From contig JAYRWD010000026.1 in NCBI GenBank assembly GCA_041918255.1, positions 43,697 to 107,696 of the forward strand: 64,000 bases of DNA, given 5' to 3'. Of the stretch, positions 9,432-18,746 are shown piece after piece (within the stretch, counting starts at the first letter, position 1; the number at the start of each line of letters is the position of its first letter). The DNA is from JAYRWD01 sp041918255 (GTDB lineage Bacteria; Patescibacteriota; Dojkabacteria; B142; WJKM01). The translations under genes and the position numbers were made by a program. The notes beneath the pieces were generated by a model, which worked only from the letters and a program-made list of their open reading frames with translations, was not told the DNA's origin and searched no databases.

Positions 9432-11903
9432 ATGATTCAAGCTGTCCGCATATTAGCACAAATGGATTTTTTCTCCTTAGTTATGGACCCTGCGTCATTC
9501 GTAGATGAAGCAAGCAATGACCCTTCGTTTCTGATAATGGTTTGCCTTATGGCAATATTGGGTCTTGTAATTTTGATTCTAGCGTATAAGCTATTTATGA
9601 AGGGAGTGATGCATGCTTCTATGGAAAAAAAGTCATTAAGCTCAGTTCTCTTTGAAGTTAGACTTCCGCATACGAATGAGGTCGAGATACAATCAGCCGA
9701 TCAAATGCTAACGGGGTTTCTTGGCATTGAAAGAGAACTGAAGGGGCTACAAAAATGGTTTGGTTCGAAATATTATATTAGTTTTGAAATTGTAGCGTTG
9801 CCTGAGACTATAAGATTTTTTGTAAATGTCCCAAAGAAATTAGCGACACTTGTAGAAAAACAAATAAATGGTACTTATCCTGAGGGTGAAGTAATAAGAA
9901 CGGATGAATATAATATATTTGGACCTGGGCAGAAGGTAGAATTCTGTTCATTGAAGTTAGCTGAGGATCCGTATAAGCCCATCCGGACATATGAAGAGCT
10001 TTCGCAAGATGGTTTAAGCAGCATTACCTCCGTTATGAATAAAATGGGTCCTGGTGATGCTATGGCGTTACAGATTGTTATTACTCCCTCATCAGGAGAG
10101 TGGCGCAAAGATGGTCGAAAATACGTAAATAAAATACGAGAGAATAATTCTGATCCGGAAAAATCAAAGATAGAGGTAGAAGACGAAATACTTGCTGCAA
10201 TTGAAAAGAAGGCAGAAAAGCCTGGATTTGAATCAGTTGTGAGGATTGTAAGTGTTTCTACGTTAGGAGAAATAGCTAAATCAAATTTGGATAACATGGT
10301 TTACGCGTTTGATCAGTTTGCTAATCAAAATGGAAATAGGTTTAAAAAAGTTTCATACAAGAAAAGAAAGGAACAAAGGGAATTCATGAAGTCCTTTTTG
10401 TACAGATTCCCCTCGAAAGCGATGATTTTAAACTCCTCTGAATTAGCTACTATTTTTCACTATCCAAATAGCAAAATTACTACTCCGCACATACATTGGC
10501 TTACCTCGAAACGTGCTCCAGCAAGTGGAGAAGTCTTATCTCATTTCGAAAATGCAGGGGTATACCTAGGAGTGAATGAATATAGGGGCACGAAAAGAAA
10601 GATATTCATGCGCTATGACGATAGGCGACGACATTTTTATTATGTTGGTAAAACAGGTTCTGGTAAATCTGTAATGTTGCAGCATATGGCCTATCAGGAT
10701 ATTTTAAACGGACAGGGATTAGCATTCCTGGATCCTCACGGGGACGCCGTTGAATGGCTTATGGATCGAATACCGGCCGAACGTGTCGAGGACATTATTT
10801 ATTTCAACCCTGCGGATACGGATCGTCCAATAGGTATGAATATCATGGAATGGTATACCGAACATGATAAACACATTATTGTGAATGGTTTCTTGGGTCT
10901 TCTTAATAAATTATTTGATCCTTACAATCAAGGTATTACTGGACCACGTTTCGAGCAGGCCGTAAGGAATGCGATGTTGACTGTTATGGCAAAAAAAGGC
11001 ACTAGCTTGGCTGAAGTGATGACACTTTTACAAAATGACAAGATAGCAGAGAAATACTTTCCATATTTAAACGATGATATTGTAAAACGCTATTGGACAG
11101 AACAAATAGCCCATACCCAGGAATTTCACAAATCGGAAATTTTAGGATATATAACCTCTAAGTTTGACAGATTTATCACAAATAAATTGATGCGAAATAT
11201 TATTGCTCAAAGCAAATCTGGCTTTGATTTCCGTACAGTTATGGATGAAGGCAAGGTTTTATTAATTAACTTATCCAAGGGATTAATCGGGGAAGAAAAC
11301 TCACAATTCCTAGGGCTATTATTGATACCCAAAATGTTGCAAGCAGCGATGAGTAGGGCGAATATTGAAGCTGGATCAAGGCGGGATTTTTATCTATATG
11401 TAGACGAGTTCCAGAATTTTGCGACGCCTGATTTTGCTCAAATTCTTTCGGAGGCTCGAAAATACAGGCTTAACCTAATTGTCGCTAACCAATACATCGC
11501 CCAAATGACGGATGAGATCCGTGATGCTGTTTTCGGTAATGCAGGGTCTATAGGTAGTTTCAAAGTGGGAGTGAATGATGCGCAGTACTTGGCGAATGAA
11601 TTTGAGCCAGTATTTAATCAAAACGACTTAATCAATTTGGAAAATTTGAATATGTATATCAAGTTACTTGTAAAAGGTGAATATCCTCCTCCATTTTCGT
11701 TAAAATTAGATACGGATTTGGTCTTCAAAACACCACCGAATAAAGAAATTGGTCAGCTTGTTAGGGAACTATCGCGACTGAAGTATGGGAAAGACGCAAA
11801 GCTGGTCGATGCCGAGATAAAGGCAAGAGAACAAGAAGATGGACCAGGCAATATTGTATCACAACCACCGCCTCCGGCGTATAAGCCACCGCTGAGTAGC
11901 TAA
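9432..11903 (+). CDS. VirD4/TraG-type membrane-anchored DNA-transfer ATPase
   Basis: This 823-residue protein has one transmembrane segment near residues 33-55 (FLIMVCLMAILGLVILILAY). A ~330-residue alpha/beta region follows, then a P-loop ATPase domain. Walker A is GKTGSGKS (about 405-412), followed by LAFLDPHGDAVEWLMDRIP. A Walker B-like block is LYVDEFQNFATPDFAQILSEARKYRLNL near residue 655, written here as LYVDEFQNF and SEARKYRLNL. The VDEFQ box with a nearby SEARKY is typical of the TraG/VirD4/TraM-recognition family. These coupling ATPases feed DNA or protein into type IV machines. CPR genomes often carry stand-alone copies, so the role here, perhaps DNA uptake or pilus function, is not determined. 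The C-terminus is a proline-rich tail. Confidence 0.8.
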   Translation: MIQAVRILAQMDFFSLVMDPASFVDEASNDPSFLIMVCLMAILGLVILILAYKLFMKGVMHASMEKKSLSSVLFEVRLPHTNEVEIQSADQMLTGFLGIERELKGLQKWFGSKYYISFEIVALPETIRFFVNVPKKLATLVEKQINGTYPEGEVIRTDEYNIFGPGQKVEFCSLKLAEDPYKPIRTYEELSQDGLSSITSVMNKMGPGDAMALQIVITPSSGEWRKDGRKYVNKIRENNSDPEKSKIEVEDEILAAIEKKAEKPGFESVVRIVSVSTLGEIAKSNLDNMVYAFDQFANQNGNRFKKVSYKKRKEQREFMKSFLYRFPSKAMILNSSELATIFHYPNSKITTPHIHWLTSKRAPASGEVLSHFENAGVYLGVNEYRGTKRKIFMRYDDRRRHFYYVGKTGSGKSVMLQHMAYQDILNGQGLAFLDPHGDAVEWLMDRIPAERVEDIIYFNPADTDRPIGMNIMEWYTEHDKHIIVNGFLGLLNKLFDPYNQGITGPRFEQAVRNAMLTVMAKKGTSLAEVMTLLQNDKIAEKYFPYLNDDIVKRYWTEQIAHTQEFHKSEILGYITSKFDRFITNKLMRNIIAQSKSGFDFRTVMDEGKVLLINLSKGLIGEENSQFLGLLLIPKMLQAAMSRANIEAGSRRDFYLYVDEFQNFATPDFAQILSEARKYRLNLIVANQYIAQMTDEIRDAVFGNAGSIGSFKVGVNDAQYLANEFEPVFNQNDLINLENLNMYIKLLVKGEYPPPFSLKLDTDLVFKTPPNKEIGQLVRELSRLKYGKDAKLVDAEIKAREQEDGPGNIVSQPPPPAYKPPLSS

Positions 11904-12181
11904 AAGCTATAGCACAAAGATCTTGAATAGCAAAAAAAACTGTAACATGCATTGTCTGGACCGTTCATTTTGCCTATGTTTACCTACACCGCCTTAAATA
12001 TCGGGAGAGTAAGTAATTACATAGCCTAATTACGTGAAAAAACAATCTCCTCTGAAAAATTACCTAGTATATCTAGTTTTTCATATAAATTTGCAAAGGG
12101 TAGTCAGCTTTTTCAAATAGTGCTAATCTATCATTGAAGCTTTTACAAATTATATACATCTAATTTTATTTATTTCTTGCC
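11904..12181. other. AT-rich intergenic region
   Basis: About 280 bp between the VirD4-like gene and the SLH protein gene. I see no coding sequence. It is strongly AT-rich and presumably holds the promoter of the SLH gene, but no clear -35/-10 pair or strong terminator hairpin was identified. Confidence 0.4.
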
Positions 12182-13627
12182 TTGAAATATTTAAAATATC
12201 AATGCGTATTATGTCTGCTAGTTATTTCACTTTGCTTGAGCATAAAGTTAGTGTCGAGGGTTGAAGCCGCTTCTGTTGATATTGATGGGAATGGCGTGCT
12301 TACTTATACTGCCGAAGCTGGGGAAACAAATCTTTTGACTTTTGAGCAAAGCAGAGATGATTATATCTTTAGGGAAAGCGCAATCAATATTTCGGTAGAA
12401 AGTGATGACTGTACTGGGGATGGGACAAAGGCAGTCACTTGTGATAATAGTAATGTGGAGAGTATAGAAATTTATCTGGAGGATGAGAACGATAAAGTCT
12501 GGATAGAATCGTTTGAACACGTAGTGACATTAGACCTTGGCAGCGGAAGCGACCAAGCGACATGGTACTTCGATAACAGATTCACCCAAGAGGATGGAGA
12601 GATAATGGGCGGAGGCGGAGCTGATACTTTGATTGTAGAAGGTGATTCTACAAGCGACGAGTTTGATGTGCTTGAAAGCGGAGGAAATTTAAGGATCAAG
12701 CGAAACGTACCGACCCCGAAAGCGTATTTAGATATAAGCGATTTTGCATATTTAGATATCAAACTTGAAGGAGGGGATGATACACTCTCGGTTCTTGGAA
12801 ATCTAGATGACGTAGAGGATATTTCTTCCATGGAGATTACCATAGAGGGTGGCGAGGGGAATGATGAAATCGATGCCTCTGATATTGATGATGGGATCTT
12901 AGACGATATGAATTTGTTAATATTTGGCGATGAAGGTGACGATCTATTAAATGGTAGTAAAGGGAAAGATTCCATAGATTGTGGAGAAGGGGATGACCAG
13001 TATGAAGATAACGGTGGATTTGATGAAATTGACGATACGTGTAATGAAACAGTGGTGGTCGCAACTGAGCCATTCTCCGATATAGATGGAAACATTTTCA
13101 AGTCTTACATCGAGTCACTGTATGCAAATGGTATAGTCTCGGGTAGTCAGGGAAGATTTTTTCCAAATGAGTATCTCACAAGAGGACAATATGCGAAAGT
13201 TATATTTTTGGGCTTGGAATTACCCGTTAATGTAGGTTGCGGTGGGTTCCCCGATGTGAATGGAACTGATGTATTTTATAATTATATTACCTCTTTGAAA
13301 TGTCACGGGATTGTGAGTGGCAAAAGCAATGGAACTTATGGGTCTGAGGAACCAATTAGTAGGGGAGCGGCAGCGAAGATAGCAGTGGAGGCATTGAAAT
13401 ACAAAAACGCTAATATTTTCTTTACTGATGGTTCTATACAGTTCAACGATTTGAATACTTCAAATCCTTTTTATGGCTATATTATTCTAATTGCTTCAGC
13501 AAGGGTTAATGGCGAGGCGATAATGGGGGGTAGTAATGGGAACTTTATGCCGAGTTCATTTATGACCAGAGGGGAAATGGCAAAAGTAGTGAGCAACACC
13601 CGCAGTTATTGGCAAGCTAGCGTGTAA
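12182..13627 (+). CDS. Secreted surface protein: RTX-like acidic repeats plus three SLH domains
   Basis: The 481-residue product has an N-terminal signal peptide (CLLVISLCLSIKLVSRVEA). Acidic beta-rich repeats cover about residues 30-290, including the RTX-like GGEGNDEID, FGDEGDDLLNGS and CGEGDDQYED, which resemble calcium-binding nonapeptides. Three S-layer homology domains follow at about 297-345, 355-405 and 415-475; each carries a TRG-type motif (LTRGQYAKV, ISRGAAAKI, MTRGEMAKV). SLH domains anchor proteins to cell-wall polysaccharide, so this is probably a wall-bound surface or S-layer-associated protein. The start is TTG, because no ATG precedes the signal peptide. The stop codon touches the 3' end of the tRNA-Ile gene on the other strand. 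Confidence 0.82.
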   Translation: MKYLKYQCVLCLLVISLCLSIKLVSRVEAASVDIDGNGVLTYTAEAGETNLLTFEQSRDDYIFRESAINISVESDDCTGDGTKAVTCDNSNVESIEIYLEDENDKVWIESFEHVVTLDLGSGSDQATWYFDNRFTQEDGEIMGGGGADTLIVEGDSTSDEFDVLESGGNLRIKRNVPTPKAYLDISDFAYLDIKLEGGDDTLSVLGNLDDVEDISSMEITIEGGEGNDEIDASDIDDGILDDMNLLIFGDEGDDLLNGSKGKDSIDCGEGDDQYEDNGGFDEIDDTCNETVVVATEPFSDIDGNIFKSYIESLYANGIVSGSQGRFFPNEYLTRGQYAKVIFLGLELPVNVGCGGFPDVNGTDVFYNYITSLKCHGIVSGKSNGTYGSEEPISRGAAAKIAVEALKYKNANIFFTDGSIQFNDLNTSNPFYGYIILIASARVNGEAIMGGSNGNFMPSSFMTRGEMAKVVSNTRSYWQASV

Positions 13628-13701
13628 TGCTCCAGGGTGGACTCGAACCACCGACCCCCGCTTTATAAGAACGATGCTCTAACCGACTGAGCTACTGGAG
13701 C
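13628..13701 (-). tRNA. tRNA-Ile(UAU)
   Basis: A 74-nt cloverleaf can be folded by eye. The acceptor stem is GCTCCAG/CTGGAGC. The D arm is GCTCAGTCGGTTAGAGC. The anticodon stem TCGTT/AGCGG (with G-U pairs) encloses the loop CTTATAA, giving anticodon UAU. The T arm is GGTGG-TTCGAGT-CCACC. Anticodon UAU reads the isoleucine codon AUA directly. Most bacteria instead use a CAU anticodon modified to lysidine by TilS. The discriminator is A, and CCA is not encoded (TTA follows). The 3' end lies directly against the stop codon of the SLH surface protein gene. Confidence 0.9.
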
Positions 13702-13862
13702 GTTTTTGTGGTTAGAACTGGTTGTTCTCGAATCGAGATTTTCCGTCCTACTTCCCAACACAGGAAGCAAAGGGTTTCTTTCTAAAATAGATTCTATCAC
13801 GAAACTCATGCGCTGACCTAGCGATCATGCAAGGATTGTTTCCGTGAAAATAGCAAAAAAAT

Positions 13863-14741
13863 CTATAGGGAGGCGGTTTTGCTGGAATTTAAATTTCGTT
13901 TTGTTTTTACCATCTCTAGATACTTTTCAGTGCTGGTAATACGTTTGTGACCTACTATTTCCGCGATTTGTTCAAGTGGTACACCGTGTTCCAGCTGGAA
14001 GACAATGAAAGTATTTCGTATATCATTGACAGTTGCGTCATCTATACCGGATTTTTTGAACGTATTATTGATAGTTGTACGGATATTCCTAATCAATACT
14101 TGCTTTCCAGATTTGGTGGTAAATAAGTAGCCTTCGTCATCTTGCGGACGGGGGCGAATTTTGAGATATTTTCTGATAGCTTCTACGCACGTCTCGTTTA
14201 GGATTATAGTTCGGGCCGGATTGCTCGCATAGGATTCGATGGTAGCGGTTGGGACTTTGGCATCAAGCTCGAGCTGGGAAATTTTTAACCTGGACAATTC
14301 GCCGATCCGCATGCCTGTTTGCAATAAAACTTCTACCATGGCGTAAAGCCTTGGGCTTGATCTAGCCGTATCCCGGAGTGCTTTATATTCTAGACTATTG
14401 AGAATTCGTCTCTGTTTAGTTTCAAACTTTGGATGCACTATACCTTCTGCAATATTGGCGTTTACATGATTTTCGGAGTGCAAAAATTTGAACAAAGTCC
14501 GAAAACTGTTAATTTTTCTAGAAATTGTTTTTAAGGTGAATTTCTGCTCGGTTACCAGCTCTTGGATATATAACTCTAGATGGTTTGTTTTGTAATCTGA
14601 TAATAGAGAAATTTCGTTTTTGTATCTGCCAAATAATTGCTCGATATCCTTCTTGTAGGCTATGATAGTTGAGGGAGAACGTTTTTTTTCTTTAAGATTG
14701 GCAATAAAGAGTTCTAGAGCTTGAGAATGTGGAATTGACAT
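13863..14741 (-). CDS. Xer-like tyrosine recombinase with substituted active-site residues
   Basis: The 292-residue protein has the two-domain layout of XerC/XerD: an N-terminal SAM-like core-binding domain (about 1-95) and a C-terminal catalytic domain. Recognisable catalytic positions are R145 (TGMRIGEL), R242, H265 (VGHKRI) and the nucleophile Y274 (TEKY). The box II histidine is replaced by asparagine (N239 in VNDIRNTF), and the usual beta-hairpin lysine (GKGxK) is not apparent. Xer recombinases resolve chromosome dimers. Position next to a tRNA gene could instead suggest an island integrase, but no tRNA-end duplication was seen nearby, so a housekeeping Xer is more likely. It is divergent from the FtsB-like gene. 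Confidence 0.82.
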   Translation of the reverse strand: MSIPHSQALELFIANLKEKKRSPSTIIAYKKDIEQLFGRYKNEISLLSDYKTNHLELYIQELVTEQKFTLKTISRKINSFRTLFKFLHSENHVNANIAEGIVHPKFETKQRRILNSLEYKALRDTARSSPRLYAMVEVLLQTGMRIGELSRLKISQLELDAKVPTATIESYASNPARTIILNETCVEAIRKYLKIRPRPQDDEGYLFTTKSGKQVLIRNIRTTINNTFKKSGIDDATVNDIRNTFIVFQLEHGVPLEQIAEIVGHKRITSTEKYLEMVKTKRNLNSSKTASL

Positions 14742-14892
14742 AGCCGAAATTGTTAATATACATAAAGCGATAAATAGAGGATATCGTGTATTCTACAATG
14801 AAACAGATGAATTTTATCAATATTATGCAAAAAAGGCAATACTACGGGACATATTATGAATTTATGTTAGCCAGTTTAGCTTTTAGTACGAT

Positions 14893-15318
14893 ATGAACAA
14901 AAACATCTTACTTAGGAAAATGTATCAAATTCTTAGACTTGAGAAGGGTCTTAGTGTGAAGATATCACCCAGTACAATGGCGCTTTTCATGCTATTTGTG
15001 CTTTTTTCGATCCTTCTGATGAGAAATATATATTCAAGCCTATCGGCACTTGACAAGTATTCGGTTTTGGAGAAAGAGAGTAAGGTTTTAGAGGAGCTTA
15101 AACAAACCAATACTAGACTTAAACAGGAAAAGGATTACTATTCCTCGCCATATTTCGTAAAGCTCTATGCTCGTGAAAATTTAGGACTAGTCCAGCCCGG
15201 GGAAGTGATTTACTACATCCAAAGGGATAGAAATTTTGCTTATGAAGATAAGTTTGAGAATTATGAACCGATTGCGATAGTTTCTAATAAAAGTATGTGG
15301 ATTGATTTGATACTATAG
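14893..15318 (+). CDS. FtsB/DivIC-family septum formation protein
   Basis: This 141-residue bitopic protein has a cytoplasmic basic start and one transmembrane helix at about 30-50 (MALFMLFVLFSILLMRNIY). A short coiled coil follows (YSVLEKESKVLEELKQTNTRLKQEKDYY). The C-terminal YARENLGLVQPGEVIYYI block is the hallmark of FtsB/DivIC proteins. These form a complex with FtsL and FtsQ/DivIB that activates septal wall synthesis. FtsQ, FtsA and FtsZ genes are in the same window, about 43 kb away. The length is slightly above the family norm (about 100-125). The initiator tRNA gene follows within 30 bp on the same strand. Confidence 0.82.
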   Translation: MNKNILLRKMYQILRLEKGLSVKISPSTMALFMLFVLFSILLMRNIYSSLSALDKYSVLEKESKVLEELKQTNTRLKQEKDYYSSPYFVKLYARENLGLVQPGEVIYYIQRDRNFAYEDKFENYEPIAIVSNKSMWIDLIL

Positions 15319-15345
15319 TGTAGATTGTGTTAGAATGGATGACAC

Positions 15346-15417
<72 letters not shown>

Positions 15418-15484
15418 CGTACTGGCTCCAAAACCCTATTCTCCAGAAAATATGATCATAACGATTTTTACAAAGCCTTCTGGG

Positions 15485-15871
15485 TCATTGGGTAGCATTG
15501 GTAGTGGTTAGCTTGGGAATAATTCCGGCATTTCGGAAGGTTTGGGTTAAAGTAGAAAGGATAGTATTGAGATTTGCTTCCAGAACTTTGCCTTTTAGTA
15601 AAATAACACAATCGAATGGTTGCGGGCTTAGATCTTTAATAATTGTCGCAAGTGCCGTGCGAGTCATTCGTTTTGCTCTATTTCGTTGGACAGCGTTACC
15701 TACTTTCTTGCTAGCCACAATCCCGAAATGATGAGAGGTATTTTCTCCAAGACGAAATGAAGATTTAAAATTGACTAATACGTCAAAGATATCGGTATTA
15801 AACCTTTTATGCTTTCGATAAACAGTAAGAAATTCTTTGTTTTTGCGCAAACGTAGGTTTTTTGGGAGCAT
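15485..15871 (-). CDS. rnpA: Ribonuclease P protein component
   Basis: This 128-residue basic protein starts MLPKNLRLRKNKEF and carries FGIVASKKVGNAVQRNRAKRMTR, which includes the RNR signature of RNase P protein. RnpA binds the catalytic P RNA and helps position the 5' leader of pre-tRNAs. The gene lies 165 bp downstream of rpmH on the same strand, the classical rpmH-rnpA order. No yidC or dnaA neighbour is present, so the usual origin-region cluster is broken here. The RNase P RNA gene was not found in this window. Confidence 0.92.
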   Translation of the reverse strand: MLPKNLRLRKNKEFLTVYRKHKRFNTDIFDVLVNFKSSFRLGENTSHHFGIVASKKVGNAVQRNRAKRMTRTALATIIKDLSPQPFDCVILLKGKVLEANLNTILSTLTQTFRNAGIIPKLTTTNATQ

Positions 15872-16036
15872 TCGCGTGACAAAGCAAGTAAGCTTGGACT
15901 TTAGTCAAATTCTGGACAAATATCTGATCGAAAGGTTGAATTAGGATTTTCAGTTAATAACTAATCCATTCCGTTCACGGATTATCTTCCAAAGCAAACA
16001 CCAAAAGTCGGTTGGAAGTCTAGCGCAAACCGTGTA

Positions 16037-16219
16037 TTATCGTCTTCGTGAAAGACGTTTATTTTTGTCTTGTCGTATTTCATCAGACACTGTAAGACTT
16101 TTGCGACCCTTGGCGCGACGACGTTTTAGCACTAACCGCCCAGCTTTTGTGCTTGCTCGGGATCGAAAACCTAGTTTTGTGACTCTCCTCCGTTTTTTGG
16201 GCTGATATGGTCTTTTCAT
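16037..16219 (-). CDS. rpmH: 50S ribosomal protein L34
   Basis: A 60-residue highly basic protein beginning MKRPYQPKKRRRVTKLGFRSR and containing GRLVLKRRRAKGRKSLTV, the L34 core. It is about 14 residues longer than the usual 44-47, with a charged tail (SDEIRQDKNKRLSRRR). L34 is a late-assembling protein of the large subunit. It heads an rpmH-rnpA unit on the minus strand. The ATG is preceded by an AT-rich leader without a Shine-Dalgarno sequence. Confidence 0.95.
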   Translation of the reverse strand: MKRPYQPKKRRRVTKLGFRSRASTKAGRLVLKRRRAKGRKSLTVSDEIRQDKNKRLSRRR

Positions 16220-16411
16220 TGCAATAGTGTATATTTAAGTTTCAACCATTATTTTAGCATAGAATTTATTATTTGTATTGGTTGCGTATGAGCTAGGAAC
16301 TTTTTATGAATTAAGGAGAATAATCGTGGCTTAATATGCTAGTTATTTACTTTAAACCCTCGAAATGACACAATAAGTAAGAGAGGACTTATTTTAAAGT
16401 GCATCATCACA

Positions 16412-17788
16412 ATGAAGATAAAAAATACGCGAATGAGGTTTGGAAAGCATTATGTTGGGTTGTTCGTGGCTGTAGTAATAATTTTAGCAATATCCGCAGG
16501 CGTATATCTGTATCGTGAGGCCAATCCCGGAGCAAGTAATAAGTGGAATATAAATGAATATGTTGATATAACAAAGCCACCTTATAACGCGATTGGAGAT
16601 GGTATCGCTGATAACTATCAAGTATTGAGCTCAGCATTAGCAGCATTAAATAATGGACAGTATCCAGTCTTGTATTTCCCTCCTGGTGAGTATAGAATTG
16701 CTATCCCTCCGGGCGTATACGCGCTTCGAGTACCGTCCACGATGGCCATTCTAGGACAAAAGGATGTAACTACTATTAAATTTGATATTACAAATACAGG
16801 GCTTTATTCAGCACTTAAATTCGAAACAGGGGAAGATTTTATGCTTAAGGATATTATTCTCGAGGGAACAAAACTAGAAATACCCTTTTCACAGTCTTCG
16901 TATTGGACCGTTGTTTCAGTGAATAAATCCTCGGGCATTCATTTTGAAGGAATTACTATTAAGAATGGGCAACGATTCGGACTTGAAGTGATGGGTAGTA
17001 ATGATGTAAATATTACGGATAGCAATTTCATAGGTAACGGCTGGGCAGAGGAAGTAGCTGGAAATGCTCCGCAACATCTGATAGGCGGGGTCCGAGTGGT
17101 TAATTCTACCGATGGTACAAGAAGTTCGCGGGTCTATATCGCAAGGTCAAACTTTAGCAATAATGGCGGAGAGGGCCTACTTGTGAGTCGAAGTGATAAC
17201 CTCCGCATTAAAGCTAATACGGTAAGTAATAATGGACTTTATAGATATCATGGCAATCAAGATGGTATCGCTCTTTCGGGATTAACAGATTCGAGGATTT
17301 CAAAAAATATTGTCTCAGGGAATTTTTCTGATGGGATTGTTCTAACTGTGTCCTCGAACATCGATTCTTCACATGATGTTGAAATATATGATAACAAGTC
17401 ATTTAATAATGGTGGCAACGGGATTTTGCTGTATAGTTTGCCGGATAGTAATACTGGAGTTATGTCATTTGTGATTATAGATTCAAACGAAGTGTATAAC
17501 AATGGGTTGGGAAATACCTCTGGGTATCCGTATTCTTTTGATGGAATCAGAGTTTCACCTTGGGGGGCAGGAAATCGAATCACGGGAGTAAGCATTAGAA
17601 ATAATGTTTGTTATGATACGCGCACTGGTTTGGCAAGAACACAAATGCATGGGATCGGACAACTTCCGAGAGAAATCGATACTAATGGAGGTATAAGCAA
17701 GGTGGGGGTTATACTGGGAAGTAATGATTGTTATAACAATGAACATGCCCAGATATGGCTCTGGGAATTAGAGCAAATGAGATATTAG
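16412..17788 (+). CDS. Membrane-anchored right-handed beta-helix protein (pectate-lyase-like)
   Basis: The 458-residue product has an uncleaved-looking signal anchor at about residues 11-30 (YVGLFVAVVIILAISAGVYL). Residues 50-75 read AIGDGIADNYQVLSSALAAL, the 'gDGvaDD...ai..Ai' opening of the pectate lyase 3/epimerase family. The rest is parallel beta-helix repeats with many asparagine ladders (IKANTVSNNG, ISKNIVSGN, VSIRNNVCYD). Such proteins bind or cleave polysaccharides; with no clear catalytic set, the activity is open. It is the first of three beta-helix proteins in the 16-30 kb zone, and an endonuclease IV gene follows closely. Confidence 0.75.
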   Translation: MKIKNTRMRFGKHYVGLFVAVVIILAISAGVYLYREANPGASNKWNINEYVDITKPPYNAIGDGIADNYQVLSSALAALNNGQYPVLYFPPGEYRIAIPPGVYALRVPSTMAILGQKDVTTIKFDITNTGLYSALKFETGEDFMLKDIILEGTKLEIPFSQSSYWTVVSVNKSSGIHFEGITIKNGQRFGLEVMGSNDVNITDSNFIGNGWAEEVAGNAPQHLIGGVRVVNSTDGTRSSRVYIARSNFSNNGGEGLLVSRSDNLRIKANTVSNNGLYRYHGNQDGIALSGLTDSRISKNIVSGNFSDGIVLTVSSNIDSSHDVEIYDNKSFNNGGNGILLYSLPDSNTGVMSFVIIDSNEVYNNGLGNTSGYPYSFDGIRVSPWGAGNRITGVSIRNNVCYDTRTGLARTQMHGIGQLPREIDTNGGISKVGVILGSNDCYNNEHAQIWLWELEQMRY

Positions 17789-17810
17789 TTATAAACATAT
17801 TCAAGAATTT

Positions 17811-18737
17811 ATGAATAGGATCAGGTTCGGTACTGGGGGTATTCCGATAACGACTCCAAGAAGAGAGGTGGAGGACGGTGTGAAGAGGATACGCGAACTT
17901 GGGCTTGATGCCATGGAGTTGGAATTTGTCTATCAAGTATTTGTTCCGTCAGAGAGGAGGGAGTCACTTAAAAGAATTGCCATTGGAAACAATGTTGATC
18001 TAACAGTACACGGCTCATATTTTATTAATCTGGCGGCTATAGATAAGGCGAAGTGGCATGCTAGCCAAGATAGGATCGTGCAGTGTGCGAAAGCTGGGTT
18101 CGAGTGCGGGGCTAAATCTTTAACGTTTCATAGCGCGGCACTAATGGGACGAGATGAAAAAGCAGTTTTCGCGATAGTGAGAGATGCTTTCGCGCAGATA
18201 TATGAAACACTTAATGAAGAAAAGATTGATATAAAACTTTCACCTGAGATAACAGGGAAGGCAGCGCAATTTGCCGGGGTAGAAATGCTGATTGAATTAG
18301 CTAAGACTTTCAAAAAAGAAGGAATGGGGATTTGTGTAGATTTCGCTCATCAACATGCTAGAAATGGAGGAGGCTGGAATACCTACGAGGAGTTTAAAAA
18401 AATATTGACCTTAATTCAGGAAGGACTTGGGAAAGAGGCTTTACATAATTTACATATGCATATGTCGGGTATTAATTATTCCGCGAAAGGAGAGCGAAAT
18501 CATTTGACGCTTCTACCAACAGAGCAGGATTATTTGAATAGAGGAATAAGTATCGGCGATACTGGCAAGTTGTACGATAATCTCGAGGCATCAAAGCGAC
18601 TAGATACTCCAGATATTGCTTGGATGGAGTTAATGCATGCTCTGAAGGATATGGACGTAGGAGGGGTGCTAATTTGTGAAAGTCCAAACCTAGAGCAGGA
18701 CGCTTTGTTAATGCAAAGTTTTTATAATTCGCTTTAG
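17811..18737 (+). CDS. nfo: Endonuclease IV-family AP endonuclease
   Basis: This 308-residue TIM-barrel protein has the trinuclear zinc ligands of endonuclease IV in order: H67 (TVHGSYFIN), H107 (TFHSAALMG), E146 (LSPEITGK), D177 and H180 (CVDFAHQHA), H217 (HMHMSG), H231 (NHLTLL) and the final glutamate of LICESPN. The enzyme cuts DNA at abasic sites in base excision repair. The sequence looks more like the short archaeal-type branch than E. coli Nfo. It begins 22 bp after the beta-helix gene and ends 9 bp before the next gene, consistent with an operon through tatD. Confidence 0.85.
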   Translation: MNRIRFGTGGIPITTPRREVEDGVKRIRELGLDAMELEFVYQVFVPSERRESLKRIAIGNNVDLTVHGSYFINLAAIDKAKWHASQDRIVQCAKAGFECGAKSLTFHSAALMGRDEKAVFAIVRDAFAQIYETLNEEKIDIKLSPEITGKAAQFAGVEMLIELAKTFKKEGMGICVDFAHQHARNGGGWNTYEEFKKILTLIQEGLGKEALHNLHMHMSGINYSAKGERNHLTLLPTEQDYLNRGISIGDTGKLYDNLEASKRLDTPDIAWMELMHALKDMDVGGVLICESPNLEQDALLMQSFYNSL

Positions 18738-18746
18738 TTAGCTAAT

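Noticed and set aside
12472..13101. Minus-strand 209-codon frame opposite the SLH gene
   Set aside because: Ser/Pro-rich antisense of the acidic repeats; no start context and no domain.
13628..14741. Integrase beside tRNA-Ile as a genomic island boundary
   Set aside because: No second copy of the tRNA 3' end was seen in the window, the recombinase faces the tRNA 5' end, and the neighbours are housekeeping genes.
16220..16411. Replication origin upstream of rpmH
   Set aside because: No DnaA boxes (TTATCCACA-like) and no dnaA or dnaN neighbour, despite the classical rpmH-rnpA pair.
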